Positions 38,630 through 50,398 of a stretch of DNA of 64,000 nt are shown piece by piece. The stretch is from Paramacrobiotus richtersi (lineage: Eukaryota; Tardigrada; Eutardigrada; Parachela; Macrobiotidae), in the NCBI GenBank assembly GCA_034698045.1, contig JAQGAU010000004.1, positions 1-64,000 of the forward strand, given 5' to 3'. Within the stretch, counting starts at the first letter, position 1. The number at the start of each line of letters is the position of its first letter. The notes under the pieces were generated by a model. It was not told where the DNA came from, ran no database searches, and was given only the letters and a program-made list of their open reading frames with translations. Made by a program: the position numbers and the translations under genes.

Positions 38630-39495
38630 CGATGCGCCTGAAATTTCTACTAGATACAGTTCAGATTCTGTCTGCTGGATCTATGACCCTTTTCTAGTTT
38701 ATGCTCAGAACTGCTGATCTGTCAAAATGCTATATTTTTGATACACTAGCTGTATACACTATGCACTAATTAGACTTGAAGTGCCTGATGGTTTGTCTGC
38801 TCTTGTGCTGTAATAATAGTAATATGAAGTTTTATTTAATGGCTGCGCCGCAGGATATATGGTACGGCATCTTGTTCGCAAATTATCGTACTATTTGTAA
38901 CATGTGCACAGTGGCTGGTTCTCATACAGCACGATCTCTACTACGGCATGTGTGGAGTTCGAGTTTCGGCCACTTTTCCGGTGGTTCGACGTCGGTGGCT
39001 AGCTGGTTTCCAATAGGAGCAACCTACATTTAGTTGTTAAATTGTCACAAACGCTGAAACGCTTCCACACATAATAAGAAACATTTTACCTGACTCAAAA
39101 GTTTAGGAAGAGTTGCACATACACTGCCTTTTGGAATATGGCATGGTCAGTCACCCACAATTAATTCAAATCGTCATGTAAATGAAGGAGGACATGAGGC
39201 CCTCCGATTGAAAAAAGCCACGTTTTACGGTATTACGCTCAACTAGTTTAACGCAAATGTCCGGTGCTTTTTTCAAGACTCCAGGACTAATGTCTAACCT
39301 GGAAAAATAATAGAACTGCACATAAATCTCCCGCATATCCAAGTAAAAATCAAAGTTCTCACATGTATTTCACCTAGTGCAATTGACGACTCAAGGATTA
39401 CAATTATTACCTTTCCTTTGATTTAAATTATGTGTGCGCGCAAGATTGTAAACCTGAATTTGATGGCATATGCATCGCGCAAGATGAGTGCTATG
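38630..39495. other. non-coding stretch
   Basis: Nothing recognisable on either strand. Confidence 0.4.
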
Positions 39496-39504
39496 GAAAA
39501 CAAT

Positions 39505-39545
39505 CCCAGGTCTAGTCCCAGATCCGAACTCAGGTTTTCGTGTAC
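39505..39545. repeat. isolated end of the 13265-14230 foldback family
   Basis: CCCAGGTCTAGTCCCAGATC followed by CAGGTTTTCGT resembles the outer end of the foldback left arm (on its minus strand, CCCAGATC...CCCAGGTTTTCGT). No second arm lies nearby. Confidence 0.4.
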
Positions 39546-39549
39546 CCTT

Positions 39550-40560
39550 ACAACAACCGATTAGTCAATTAACGTATGGGTGAACACATAGCAAGTTAAT
39601 TATTACAACTTATACGCTGTAATAATTATTAATTAATGTCAGTTGCTCTTTAGTTGTCAGTATGACGTAAACATGTGTAAGTCCACCAGTACTCACAGTC
39701 TTTATCTTCGGCAAAAAACTGCATGCTGCAAAATCTTGGACCTTATGCAGAGCAATTTGGTTATTTGCTGTTTTTTTGCTACGAATGTTATCACGTCGAT
39801 ATCCTTCTTTACTGTATATTGATTTGTAATACATACGGGAAGCAGGATTACGTAGAGAACTGTTCTGTGGCCATGCAGTGGACAAAATTATGCACTGGAC
39901 ATTACCGCTGGGCGGATCTGAACTAGTATTGCTGAACGTGATAGATATCTTAATGCTAACACGAAGAATGCTTATGCAGCATAAGTTATGCTAAATCCCT
40001 GTGCTGGTTAACGTAGCCTAGATTTGTTTTTTTGGGCTTATGTGTGTTGCTTTGTGGTTGCTTTTGCAAAATATTAACACTGAAGCGAAATGTTTATGCT
40101 AACAGTAACGATTACAAAAAATACTTTTACCTGATCTGTTGCTTACGTATGTGAATTGCTTGTGTACTTATCACAGTATGCACACATACCTGCTTTTTCG
40201 GTAAGAAAAAATAAAATTTGTAAAATGTTGTAATGAAACATCCTCTTCATTAATTGAATGCAGTTTGAAGTCAATATTGCCTATCGCAGCCAACACTTTT
40301 TAATAACCGAAAACTGCTTCTCATAAATTTTTTAGGCACAATTAATAAACACCGGCTTAACGGATTTTTTGCTGACTGTTTTCGACTTTCAGTTTGACGT
40401 GCACTTGTCGGTTAGCAACTAGTTAAAAGTGCATAGAAAATAACCAAACATAAGCTGGAATTTAACGCAGGAACTCCGTTTTTTTAACAGCATGGTGACG
40501 CTTAAGCAGCTCTGTGGCGCAAGCAGCGCCGACAAAGGTATTTTGTATATGTAGGTGAAT
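39550..40560. other. AT-rich non-coding stretch
   Basis: Nothing recognisable. Confidence 0.4.
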
Positions 40561-40564
40561 CTAA

Positions 40565-40860
40565 GGTGATGTGGTGAAATACAAAGAACAGAAGCCGTGA
40601 AGCTCATGTTGTTTCCAGTGTGTTGCGGAAATAATTATATACTTTGCGACAGCACCCTGGTCACAAGGGTCTAGTGGACTGTACGACAATGTTGTCGTGG
40701 TTGAGACCGATTCCGTTGACAAACCGGAAGCGGAACCGCTAACCACAATCAAGATGCCCCGGATGGTATAGGCGACCTGACCTTTTTGTTACACTCGGGA
40801 ATTATATGTCAAACTGGAAGAATGTCAACTTCCACACTGGTAACACAATGCTACAAAAAA
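40565..40860 (-). repeat. dispersed repeat, copy 3 (inverted)
   Basis: Inverted relative to 26600-26840. On the minus strand it has GGTTGAGACCGATTCC-type sequence aligned to the ACTCGGTCTCC block of copy 2 and encodes ESVSTTTTLSYSPLDP, against SRDSVSTTTTQSP in copy 2. The outer part (GGAAGTTGACA read on the minus strand) matches copies 1 and 2. Confidence 0.5.
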
Positions 40861-40869
40861 ACAGCGCAA

Positions 40870-42600
40870 AAATGCAAAAAAGGCAAAGACAAGTACAACG
40901 TACGGTGAAAGCGTTGTAATTGCATTTTCAGTGCAGCGACCACAGTCAGCTGGGGATTATCCGGGTTTCTGTATATCTAGTTAGCTTTTAAGAATATGTT
41001 GTGGATGATCATGAAAGCAGCAAGGTCATGTCTGCAACGCAGAATTCCAATGAGATTTCAGAGCGACTTTGAAATCCTCAGTTTTTTTAACCCTAGGCGA
41101 AGAGTTCGGTTAGAAGATCCAAGGAAATCTGATTCCGAACAGGACGAAACTGTCCTGTTTTAGGCGCGCACGCGTGACGCAACTGCGGTGCGAAGAATAT
41201 TATCTAGCAATTGTTTGCGTGTAGTGTTTACCTTATTTATGGTGCAGTAGTTTACTGCTAATCGTTCGATACATTTCTGTTCACATATTTGGAGAAGTCT
41301 CGAGGGCGTGATGGCAGTTATGCTGACGCACCGATTTCGAATAATGATCTGGAAGAAGTTGGTTTGAAGCCTGTGCAGGTACGGCATGTTCGAGAATTAA
41401 CTGGATCTCCAGGTATTGTTCCAGTAGTTTTTCTAGTGCATGGCACAATTACTGATTTGCTTACCTAGTTTATCATGTTACACGTAGAGGTTTCGCTTGA
41501 CGTTGTTGTAAATTAGTATTTAATGAAAGGCTTGGAGTCTCTGTTGTATATTCCGTATTTTGCATTATCTTGCGGTTTTTCCTGGCTGATGTTTGCTTCT
41601 TGTACTGTATAAATTTGTTGAGGAGCTTTGTTTGAATGTTGTCCATTGTTTTCTGGGATAAAGTGTTCCTCCTTGAAACGATTGTCTTGGTCATTGGTTA
41701 ATGTTACAGACTCCATTGTGATTGCCAATGCCTTAACGGGCGACGCACAGCTGAAATGGATAAGACACTGCCATAGATATTCCCTGAATACCAGCAAATT
41801 TTTCTATTTTGGATCCTGACTGGAAACATTCTTCCAATCGGGCGGATACTGACTGGTCTTCCTTTTCAGCGCGTTCTCAACCCAAAACTGAGGTTAACGC
41901 ACCGTCCAGTCGAAAAGCGGCTTCGGAACACAGGCCGTTAAAAAACGAAAGGTTGCAGTAAACCTTAGTTAGAACAGACGCCGATTTGGCAACTAGAATG
42001 CTAAGCAACGAAATCGTCTATACTACCTTGCCTCAGATCTACTCGGACTCTGGAAGAGCGGACACCCTACTCAGTAGATGTCCATCTGTGCCAGATCCTT
42101 GTGATCGGACTGGGATTACCGGTTTCAAAGCATATGACGCTATAATTAGCTATGATCACATAAAACCAACGCTGGGCATCCATGCACCAGGATTTCTTGG
42201 GAAGATTGATGCTGTGTTGTGAGTTGGGTTTGTGAATTGTCTGCACTGGTACCTTAACAACAGCTTTGGGATTGACATAATATATTCTTGTATAAGGGTA
42301 ACGTCATTGTTCTTGCGGCAAAACATTGCTTGGTATGTTGCATACAGATGCAGCTGTGAAAATTTGCCTTAAGCAAATCGATCGGAGCTAGACGCGGATC
42401 GGTTGAATAATGGTGCCGTGCATTAGCGATGGTACATCGTATATTTTTTGTCATGTACTTATTTCTGACTTATCAATGATTATACCCGGCTACTCTTTTT
42501 TGCTTTCTTTAGCTGGTGTAGTTATGCTGATTACGTAGATGCATGCTAGGTTTCCAAGCCTTGTCAGCCGTGAATTTTGCTCATTGAACCGAAAAGGGAA
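40870..42600. other. stretch without an assignable gene
   Basis: A plus-strand frame at 41986-42222 (YTTLPQIYSDSGRADTLLSR, then IKPTLGIHAPGFLGKID) is protein-like but isolated. Minus frames at 41473-41797 are Gln/Asn-rich without a domain. A short hairpin AACAGGAC-GAAACT-GTCCTGTT lies near 41137-41158. Confidence 0.3.
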
Positions 42601-42605
42601 AAGCC

Positions 42606-43160
42606 TATGCACGCGTCTAAAATATGCGTTTGTCATACTTATACATTGATTTTATTACCAGTTCATTCAGATAGTGGTCCAAATTAACAAAACTGTGAGC
42701 ACGTATGAACCGGGATTTGTAAGCCCGGCTGCCGGACAAAGTGTCCGAAACAATTCAAGCGCGTTCAGGTTACAGCATCTCCAGGTTACCTATAACTGGA
42801 TTTCAGAGAAGAAAGATCTTTAAAAATTAAAGGCGATATTATACTAAGGCGACAGTATTGCTTTATCACGTCTTTTATGTTTTTTCTCTTGCCTATGCAG
42901 CAGCAGTCCATCCACATAAACCACGCAGCACTACATGACTGGATCGATTCCTAAAGATAAGCAAATTATTTTAACTAATTCCTTGGAGCTGCAAACATTC
43001 GTAATCACCTGCTGTTGATACTTTCTGGATCATGTTTAAGACGGACCATGCCTGTTAGTGCTGTGGTTACGTGGGCGTTGTACGATACTTATTTGAACGG
43101 TACGGAATACACCCTGGCCCGTTTTAGGTGCTCGTTTTATTGGTTAGTTACAGAGGGACC
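42606..43160 (+). repeat. uninterrupted copy of the 33443/35826 repeat block
   Basis: Holds, without a gap, the two halves that are 2.1 kb apart in the other copy. The coding-like part (42895-43160) is more decayed here, with several stops in both candidate readings. Confidence 0.6.
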
Positions 43161-43497
43161 GCGTAAAAGTTTTATTCTGGAGATAAACACAGCGGGCAAC
43201 TGGCAGGAAGTGCCGTCACGAAAACACTCTTCCAAAAGGCTTGATTTAATAATTTTTGTTAATTTAGCTCTGTACAATTCGTTTACTGCTAGTCTACCGG
43301 TGCTCAATGCTTCCGCCAGTGCAGACAGTTTAATGTTTCCAGCACGTTGGAGTATTATTGCAGCCGTCAGTTACAGCACGTCGCTTTTTAAGTTTAAAGT
43401 GTATCCGTACACGAAGCAACCATGCAGTGTCGAAGGAAGAAAGAAAAAATTAAGAACAGCGCGTGGCAATACCATAGCATAACTGAAGCGACAGCCC

Positions 43498-43526
43498 TTG
43501 CGTGCTGTCTTTAAGACAGCACGCAA
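43498..43526. repeat. perfect 14-bp-arm palindrome
   Basis: TTGCGTGCTGTCTT, one central T, then AAGACAGCACGCAA. A perfect hairpin with a one-base centre in otherwise ordinary sequence. Confidence 0.8.
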
Positions 43527-43529
43527 ACA

Positions 43530-44930
43530 TATAAAAATATGAAACAGGCGTGTTATTCCGTAAATTGTGTTTTGTTTTGGAATTAATTCTTTGTCCACAT
43601 TTTTTTCTCTGTGATTCAGTTTTTGGGTTTTGTGATACACAGCTAGAGCATTCACAGTAATTTCATCGGTCTTCCCGTTGCAGAGCTGCTAGATCGAAGA
43701 TTACTACAGAGTATGGTAATCCATATATGCATACTGTAGTACAGCACTGATTTCTTGCAGATTCATATTGTTATAAGAAGCATGTTATGAAATAATTGCA
43801 GTCGGAATTTCGGTCACGCATTTCCGAAAATATGCCAATAGTGTACAAAACGCCGTATTGAATTAATGTCACGGGGCTTCCTGCCGTATCGGACATAGTC
43901 CGGATGAGCCTGTGTTCAGCACAGTATCAAAACGTGCTCAAAACCAGATCTCACAGCATGCGGCATCATTTTCACTTTTAACCGGATACCCGATCTCGGT
44001 ATCCTGTGTCGGTTTTCAGATAGAATTCTGGCAATTAAGCCAGCTCTGCACACAGAATCTGATTAATAAATTTATATTCCTAAACCAATTGAATTTCGGA
44101 AATCTGAAACCAGCGATGTTCCTGTGCGGATTGTGAAGGAAGACAGAACTGTGACTAAGCACAAAGACGTCAGAAAAGCTTCATGACTGATAAATGCATA
44201 AAATCAAATGTGTTATCTTCGTCAACGATGCGCAGAACTCATCAGTTCTAGTGTCTTTAATTTCAGATCGCTGTAATAAATTTTCACTTGATCTTAGTGG
44301 TTCTGAACAGTAATTATGCGTCGTATTTTATTAGCTAATGGTCCCGCCTGAAACTATGTTCTCCGACTTTTAACAAAGACGCAATAAAGTGTGATACATA
44401 ATATTACGAAAAACAGAGATCCTGAAACGACATAGTTTTCGGGATCAGCTTTCAGCTTTTCCCGTTACACTGTAGAGAGTATATACCACAGGTATTATTT
44501 GCGCTTACAATCAATCATATCAGTCTCATTACCAGTTTGACAGTAAAATCATTGTTGCAGTATGTGATCCATTATTTAACAGTATCCACATGTTGTATAC
44601 TTATAAGTACTTTAATTTGTTGTCTGTATTGTCCAGTTGGATTCCAAGTATATGGCGTCATTGAAAACGAGGAAATAGACATCTGTCTATTGTCAGTCAC
44701 GCACAGAGGTTAACCTTAATTTTTGTCATTAAACCCAGCAGTTGAGATTATGCACTGAATTAGGGATATTTATAATTTATGCAGGATACTCGTGCGGGTA
44801 GTCTTTCTCTGCCTATCGTGCATGATTACTGTAAAAGATAAATTAAATCGTAGGTATAATGCGTGAGGAGAATAGATCCGTTTCAAAAAAGACAGTCAGC
44901 TGATCAAATTCAACTGCAGCACGACTGTAA
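43530..44930. other. AT-rich non-coding stretch
   Basis: No recognisable gene. A small imperfect hairpin (GATCCTGAAA / TTTTCGGGATC) lies near 44419-44450. Confidence 0.4.
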
Positions 44931-44937
44931 AGGTACA

Positions 44938-44946
44938 AGTATACAG
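44938..44946. repeat. left 9-bp target-site duplication (AGTATACAG)
   Basis: Identical nine bases at 46163-46171 on the far side of the element. Confidence 0.75.
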
Positions 44947-46162
44947 GGCACCCCGACAATTCGTACCAATGGACATTTCGTACCAGGTGACAATTCGTAC
45001 CAGGTGACAATTCGTACCAATGAGCATTTCGTACCCAGTGACAGCTCGTACTAATTAACAGTTCATATCAAACAGAAATTCGCACAAAATAAAAATTCGC
45101 TTCCGTAACTAATAATACTTCGGTAACAATTCGTATCAAACAATAATCCGTACTCGTACAAATAACGATTATTCCAAATAACAGGTCGCACCCATGGACA
45201 ATTCGTACCCAGTGACAGCTCGTACTAATTAACATTTCATATGACAGAACAATGCGCACCGAATCAGAACTCGTATCCATAACAAATAATAATTCGGTAA
45301 CAATTCGTATAAAATAACAATTTGTACCAGATAACGATTCGTTGCAAATAACAGTTCGTATCACATGTAATGCAGTGATAACATATACCAGTTGTTGGAC
45401 CATAAAGTTTATAGGTAAAGTATTAAGCATAAAGTATTTTGTGTCTATAGTGAATTCGGTTTAAAGTAATATCAAGCCAGTCTTACATTACGATGTTCTA
45501 AAGTTTAGAAGATCGTAATGTAAGTCGAACGTCATATTATTTTACATTTAATTCACTAAGATGATTAGAATTTAAACATCAAAAAAGTCTAAGACTTGAA
45601 CAAACTGCGATAACGATTAAAGTTACCAAAAATAAATGGAAGACGTTACCAAAAATAAATATTCCTGTTAACAAACAAGTGATTTATTTACAAGGCTGGG
45701 AAGGTTTTCGCAGTGTCAGAATCCGTTAGGGTTCGCTACTCCAAGCTGAGACAATAAAGTGCAAGGTAAACTAAATAAAACGATAAGAAATAAAAATACA
45801 AGAGAAGCACAATGCAGCTCAAAATGAGCAGAAACACAGTCTGAACAGTGAATAAAGTCATAAATAAGTACCTACAGCCAAGTCGGCGATAGGTATCAAC
45901 TATTAGGCAGATTGAAACGTAGGTATACGTATTCATATGTATATGAATATGTACTAAAAATATGTATTCCGATTAACATAATATTATAATGTTATTTTAC
46001 AAATATAAACTACAGTACTAGTAGTAATTAGTATCGCTTCGTACGAATTGTCACTTGATACGAATTGTCATTTGGTACGAATTGTTACTTGGTACGAAAT
46101 ATCCCTTGGTACGAATTGTCACTTGGTACGAAATGTCCCTTGGTACGAATTGTCCGGACGCG
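44947..46162. mobile_element. Foldback-type element with unequal inverted tandem-array ends
   Basis: The left end is an array of about 25 degenerate 16-17 bp units of the GACAATTCGTACCAAT type, from about 44958 to 45372. Two tracts of about 170 bp (45028-45195 and 45202-45370) duplicate one another as a higher-order unit. The right end is the same unit inverted, about seven copies at 46038-46155, and cleaner. Outermost bases are GGCACCCCGACAATTCGTAC on the left and, inverted, CGCGTCCGGACAATTCGTAC on the right. The exact 9-bp flanking repeat AGTATACAG marks the insertion. The interior of about 660 bp is AT-rich, has no transposase, and holds a 43-nt hairpin. The layout matches Drosophila FB elements in kind: tandem repeats as inverted ends plus 9-bp duplications. 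Confidence 0.78.
45482..45524. repeat. 43-nt near-perfect hairpin inside the 44947-46162 element
   Basis: Two 21-nt arms pair at 20 positions around a single central base. The outer arms are CTTACATTACGAT and ATCGTAATGTAAG, the inner ones TTCTAAA and TTTAGAA. The one mismatch is G opposite G. Confidence 0.8.
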
Positions 46163-46171
46163 AGTATACAG
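46163..46171. repeat. right 9-bp target-site duplication (AGTATACAG)
   Basis: Exact repeat of 44938-44946. Confidence 0.75.
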
Positions 46172-46179
46172 TACAATGC

Positions 46180-47235
46180 ATTGCGCATCCAAAATAGTTT
46201 GCAAACGAACTGCGCTGGATAAGTTCACAATAGTATTCACAGAGTATTTCCATATCGTGTAGGGATTATTGACAATATAAGAGAATGTCTTTAATAATAT
46301 TTCTTTCGAATGGCCAGATCACGGTTGGTGAACTTGTGATGTCTACATAAATAGTCAGATTGAGTAACCAAACAACTCTAAGTTAGCGATCATGTTATCT
46401 TGAACTTTGCATTCTTCAGCAAAAATACGCTCACAATTTCCGCTAAAGCAATTCCCGTTTAAATTTTTAACACAATCATACGCTTGCTATTGAGATTCGA
46501 CCGTCTTTACAGTATAGATCGGAGGATGGATTTGTGTCCATGGACGTCTATAAGGATCGGCATACCGCACGTTAAACGAGGAACGAGCCACCGAGCTGGA
46601 TATCACTGGAGAAATCTGAAATATACTTAACAGTTGATGTAAAAATCGTGCAAAACGCCGAAGTTACATAGAGTGCAGAGAGTTAGTTTTTATTAATTTG
46701 TATACCCTGGTATCACTGGAAGTAATACAGTTGTAACGGAAATAGACTGCACTCATTCCATCTTTCCTACCGTTTCGGACTTAATCTGTTAGTCGCTAGC
46801 TCCTTTCTTCTAAAGTTGGCCCGTGAAAAACTTATACCAGATTAAGCGAGAAACTTTACACCACGAAGCAAGGGTACAATCCCCAAGGCCAGTTCTGAAA
46901 CTTGGAACCGATCAGATCCACTCGCGAAAAACTGTGCCGTCGCATTGCTCGAAACGGTACCGTTAGTAATCATAATAATTACCAAGTACATGTTAAAGTG
47001 CAAATGGTTTACATACACTTACAGTTATCGATATCGTCCTGTTGTTGTGTGCATTTATGAACTCGTGTCCGCTATTGAGCAACAGGTAAAAAAAGGGTTC
47101 AAAAAAGGCGTCACTTTCAGAATTATCATCCCTACTGAATTTGTCTGGGATGTTTGAATTACAATAGTGCTGGTCTAACTGTATCGATAAAACCGATATA
47201 ATTATGAACAGCTATCTCATAATAATTACATTATG
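46180..47235. other. non-coding stretch
   Basis: Nothing recognisable on either strand. Confidence 0.4.
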
Positions 47236-47240
47236 CTTAC

Positions 47241-47358
47241 CCTATCGTCCGTGGGACCCGGTCCTTTCCGCTTGGCATTAAACAAAGAGCGGAGCTTCGC
47301 TTGTGGCACCGTTGGTAAACGTTGAATGGTTTTTTTGATTGCCGTCCATTTATTGCAG
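47241..47358 (-). CDS. putative internal exon, basic protein, unknown family
   Basis: On the minus strand an acceptor (CCGTTACAG) precedes a frame reading KWTAIKKTIQRLPTVPQAKL, then RSLFNAKRKGPGPTDDR, which stops exactly at a GTAAGC donor. The frame is rich in Lys/Arg and protein-like. The neighbouring exon candidate at 47588-47722 lies upstream on the same strand, but its frame ends in a stop, so the two cannot simply be joined. The next exon downstream was not found. Confidence 0.35.
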
Positions 47359-47587
47359 CTGTAACGGTTCGCTCCCATATGAAACAAGGAAAACTGCATA
47401 AAACTGACCGTCATTAAAATTAATTAAGATCAATCATTATTAAAAAAGGATAGGTGCCGAAATAATATTATCATTCCGAGCCAATGCGTGCTTTGAGTTT
47501 GCTCGCAGCCAGTGCAAAGGTTCGAACAGTACATAATTCAAGCAGCACATTTTGGCACACCTGGAGTATCTCGCGCGGCACTAAGGG

Positions 47588-47722
47588 CTACGGGCTTCCG
47601 GGGATCGGTTGTGTGGAACGCAGGGGGCTTCGCGGCAAGATAAGGACGATGGAATGATCGTCGACAGCGCGTAAGGCGATCAGCGCGCGGAACATCATAC
47701 CATCCTGGGCAGGTATCCACTC
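47588..47722 (-). CDS. putative terminal exon of 44 codons, unknown family
   Basis: A strong acceptor on the minus strand (TTTTATCTTGTGCAG) opens a frame reading EWIPAQDGMMFRALIALRAV, then DDHSIVLILPRSPLRSTQP and a stop. It is protein-like, unlike the flanking AT-rich sequence. No upstream exon could be placed in 47730-48200. It may be a real last exon or part of a decayed gene. Confidence 0.35.
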   Translation of the reverse strand, partial: EWIPAQDGMMFRALIALRAVDDHSIVLILPRSPLRSTQPIPGSP

Positions 47723-47729
47723 CTGCACA

Positions 47730-48235
47730 AGATAAAATTACGGTAAAATTAATCCCGTCGTCATAATAAAATTATTGTGCCGCTCTACGCTGGCTGGAGC
47801 TTTGGCGCAGTTATCTGAATTAAAATTAGATACAAGTGTTTTAGCGAAAACAATTTCGTCCACGTTGCCTTGTATTGTGTCATGCTTGGTACAAACTGAA
47901 GAAAATTACGCAAGGCGAATGTGGTCAGATAATTCCAGTGCTGAATATTGCACTAATAAACCGACGTCTTGAAAATACTCTTGTAATTTTTTGGCAGCTG
48001 GACGTTAACGTGCGTACACAGATAAACCCATGCTATATTCCATTCTGTCATGTGAGTAACCTGTCTGTCCATATTTGAACATCAAAAGTCAGGAAAACGA
48101 AACCAAGTGTATAAATAAAACTTTGTTGTAACAAACTCACTGCACTTTAGAAATGGGAGGTGCAATATTGGGAAATTCATTATGTCTGGTGATAAAAACT
48201 TGTGTCTGCGTACCAGATAGCGTTTATATCCACTC
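47730..48235. other. non-coding stretch
   Basis: Nothing recognisable. Confidence 0.35.
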
Positions 48236-48241
48236 TCCTGC

Positions 48242-48396
48242 AGCTCATGGAAGAAATTTGGCAAAATACGGACATCTATGCGCAGACCTTAGAGCGGGAT
48301 GTGTCCAGTAGAACGAATACACTTTTGTGGCCGGACGAAAGAAGTGCGATGACCTTCTGTGTGAAATGCTGTCAGCGAATGCCTGTCAACTTGTAA
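48242..48396 (+). pseudogene. receptor guanylate cyclase linker fragment, decayed (copy 1)
   Basis: After a good acceptor (CCACTCTCCTGCAG) the frame reads LMEEIWQNTDIYAQTLERDV, then SSRTNTLL. A change of frame near 48350 gives ERSDDLLCEMLSANACQL. This follows the dimerisation helix of receptor guanylate cyclases (MRMMEKYANNLE..V..RT..L..EK.K...LL..MLP..VA..L), which joins the kinase-homology domain to the catalytic domain. The cyclase domain does not follow. The retained acceptor shows it came from genomic DNA, not mRNA. It has the same orientation as the second copy 2 kb downstream. Confidence 0.55.
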
Positions 48397-48399
48397 CCG

Positions 48400-50398
48400 T
48401 ACTTGCTACTAACGGTAACGGCATACGCTACCATTAAAGGCGAATGTATATCCAAAATGATGTATGTTGTGCATGTGGATGTTTCAGAAAACAGAGCAAG
48501 TGCTCGGTTTTAGAATTTTGAAAAACCATACTGTAGAGTGTCGAGAATCGGTCTTCTCGCAAACAGTAAAGGGTTGCAGACTTGCGGTGGCCTTGTTTTA
48601 AAAACCACTTGGCCATAGGAAATTCGTTAATGCAACGTACGTACGGGGGGTGAGATGGTAGTTTGAATCAGGCAGAAAATCATATTGGTACGGATGTGCG
48701 AGTATACATATTGCGCTCGTATTGCAACGTATTCGAGCTCGGCTTTAGGGTGCTATGAACCTCTGGAAGTCAATCATCTGGCTTCTTCCTGGAATATTCT
48801 AATGATATATAACTAGATAATTGCTGTTGTTGTGGGCTTGTATCGGATTGATGATATCACTGCATGCTGCATTTTAATTCCATATACGTATATACCCCAG
48901 CTATTGCAAAACCTTCCCAGAATAGTTTTGCTACAATTAAATTTCAATCAAATGATACATGCGAAGATGGCAGATCGACTCTGTAACGCGGCCGGTCACA
49001 CAAACGATGGCATACGTAATATCTAATTCTCGCCAATTACGTAGAAGAATTTCTGTAAGATTCTGTCGAAGTTCTATAGCCGGAGAGTACCTATTGTTGA
49101 TAACCTTGCAGTTCGGCAAGCTTCGTGGAGAAGCGGAATAACACTATTTCTCTAGCATGAGTAGCCGCTATACCCACAGCTTCCCCTACAAAATTAATTA
49201 CTTGATGCTTATCAACAATCCGTTCAAACATTTTAACTGGACAAACTCACTCATCCTTCTTGTATGAGGATGCCAGCTGATCGTACAGAGTCGGCGTGGA
49301 TGCGCTGGCAAAACATCTACCGGGACTTATTCCGGGATTTCAAATATCTGTTCGACGAATCCATTGGTCTAGCTAGAAACCAAGAAAACGATACGGAGAT
49401 ATCACTATTACTGGCTGCAGCGTTGTCCGTGATAAGTTCAGGCCGAGTCACATTCGTGAAGGCTTGAGAAGGTAGGAATTCAAGGCAGTCAGCAGAGGTC
49501 AGGAGAGCCGATTTTGCTGACCTGTCACCGACGCGTACCTGACGATGTGCTGATTATCGTGTATTCTAGTCGTGTTCTTTCACTCCCATGTGATTATTAT
49601 ACTGTTTGTGCATCGTCCGTGTTAATTAATTCATGATTAAATAAACAGCAATAGTCAACTGAATTATTTAGACATATGCACGCAAAACTGCGATAAAAAT
49701 CTTTTATAAAGCAAAGTATGGTTATACACAGATTTATATGACGCAAGAATCGCTTCATGACCTCAAAACATTCGGAACTTTCAGCTGAAATTATGGAAAT
49801 TAATATAGCTAAGGAAGCGTACCGGTCACTAGTCTTTGTTCATGGCAGTCCAGTTCTTTACGAAGTGCTGCCAGTTATATCACTGGAAAAATGGAGACAA
49901 CAATCGAAACTGGAGTTTAAGTATGCGTATATTAGCCGGATGAAACTGTTAAAATGTGGCGTAAATTGGATAACGAAAAGATAAAAATATAATTAATTAA
50001 CCGACAGGGAGCAATGAAAGCAGGTAGACAGTGCAGAAAAACTACTGCAGTATGCGTTCTCGTAAACCTTTCGCCAAATCGAGTTCGTGGGATATGTTAG
50101 ATTCCTCCCACTGTTACACAACATACCTAGTTGTAATGATATTTGGGCAGGTATATTATTATGCGATTTAGCAACACTCTTCATACGGATATTCGCTATA
50201 CTTATTGGCATATAAAGCTTACGAAGAATATATCTACGTTTATTTCAGTAAAAATCTTTGTGTTGTTGTGAACTATCTTCGTAATGCCGGATGGTAATTT
50301 CACTGCAGTGACGGAATGACAATTGCGGCACAATTTTTTTAACTCCAAATTTATCACTTTCATCTTGCTTATATGTATATCGATATAGCGGGAGCTAG
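48400..50398. other. stretch between the two guanylate cyclase fragments
   Basis: A plus frame at 49264-49467 (WMRWQNIYRDLFRDFKYLFD, then ISLLLAAALSVISSGR) and one at 49757-49984 are protein-like. I cannot match them to the extracellular or kinase-homology part of a cyclase. The rest is AT-rich. Confidence 0.3.

Noticed and set aside
44958-45372. CRISPR-like array of short repeats
   Set aside because: Units are directly adjacent and degenerate with no unique spacers, and an inverted set closes the element on the other side. The context is eukaryotic.
45068-45430. 120-codon minus-strand open frame
   Set aside because: It lies entirely in the tandem array of the 44947-46162 element and is a repeat translation (SYxVRIV-like), not a gene.
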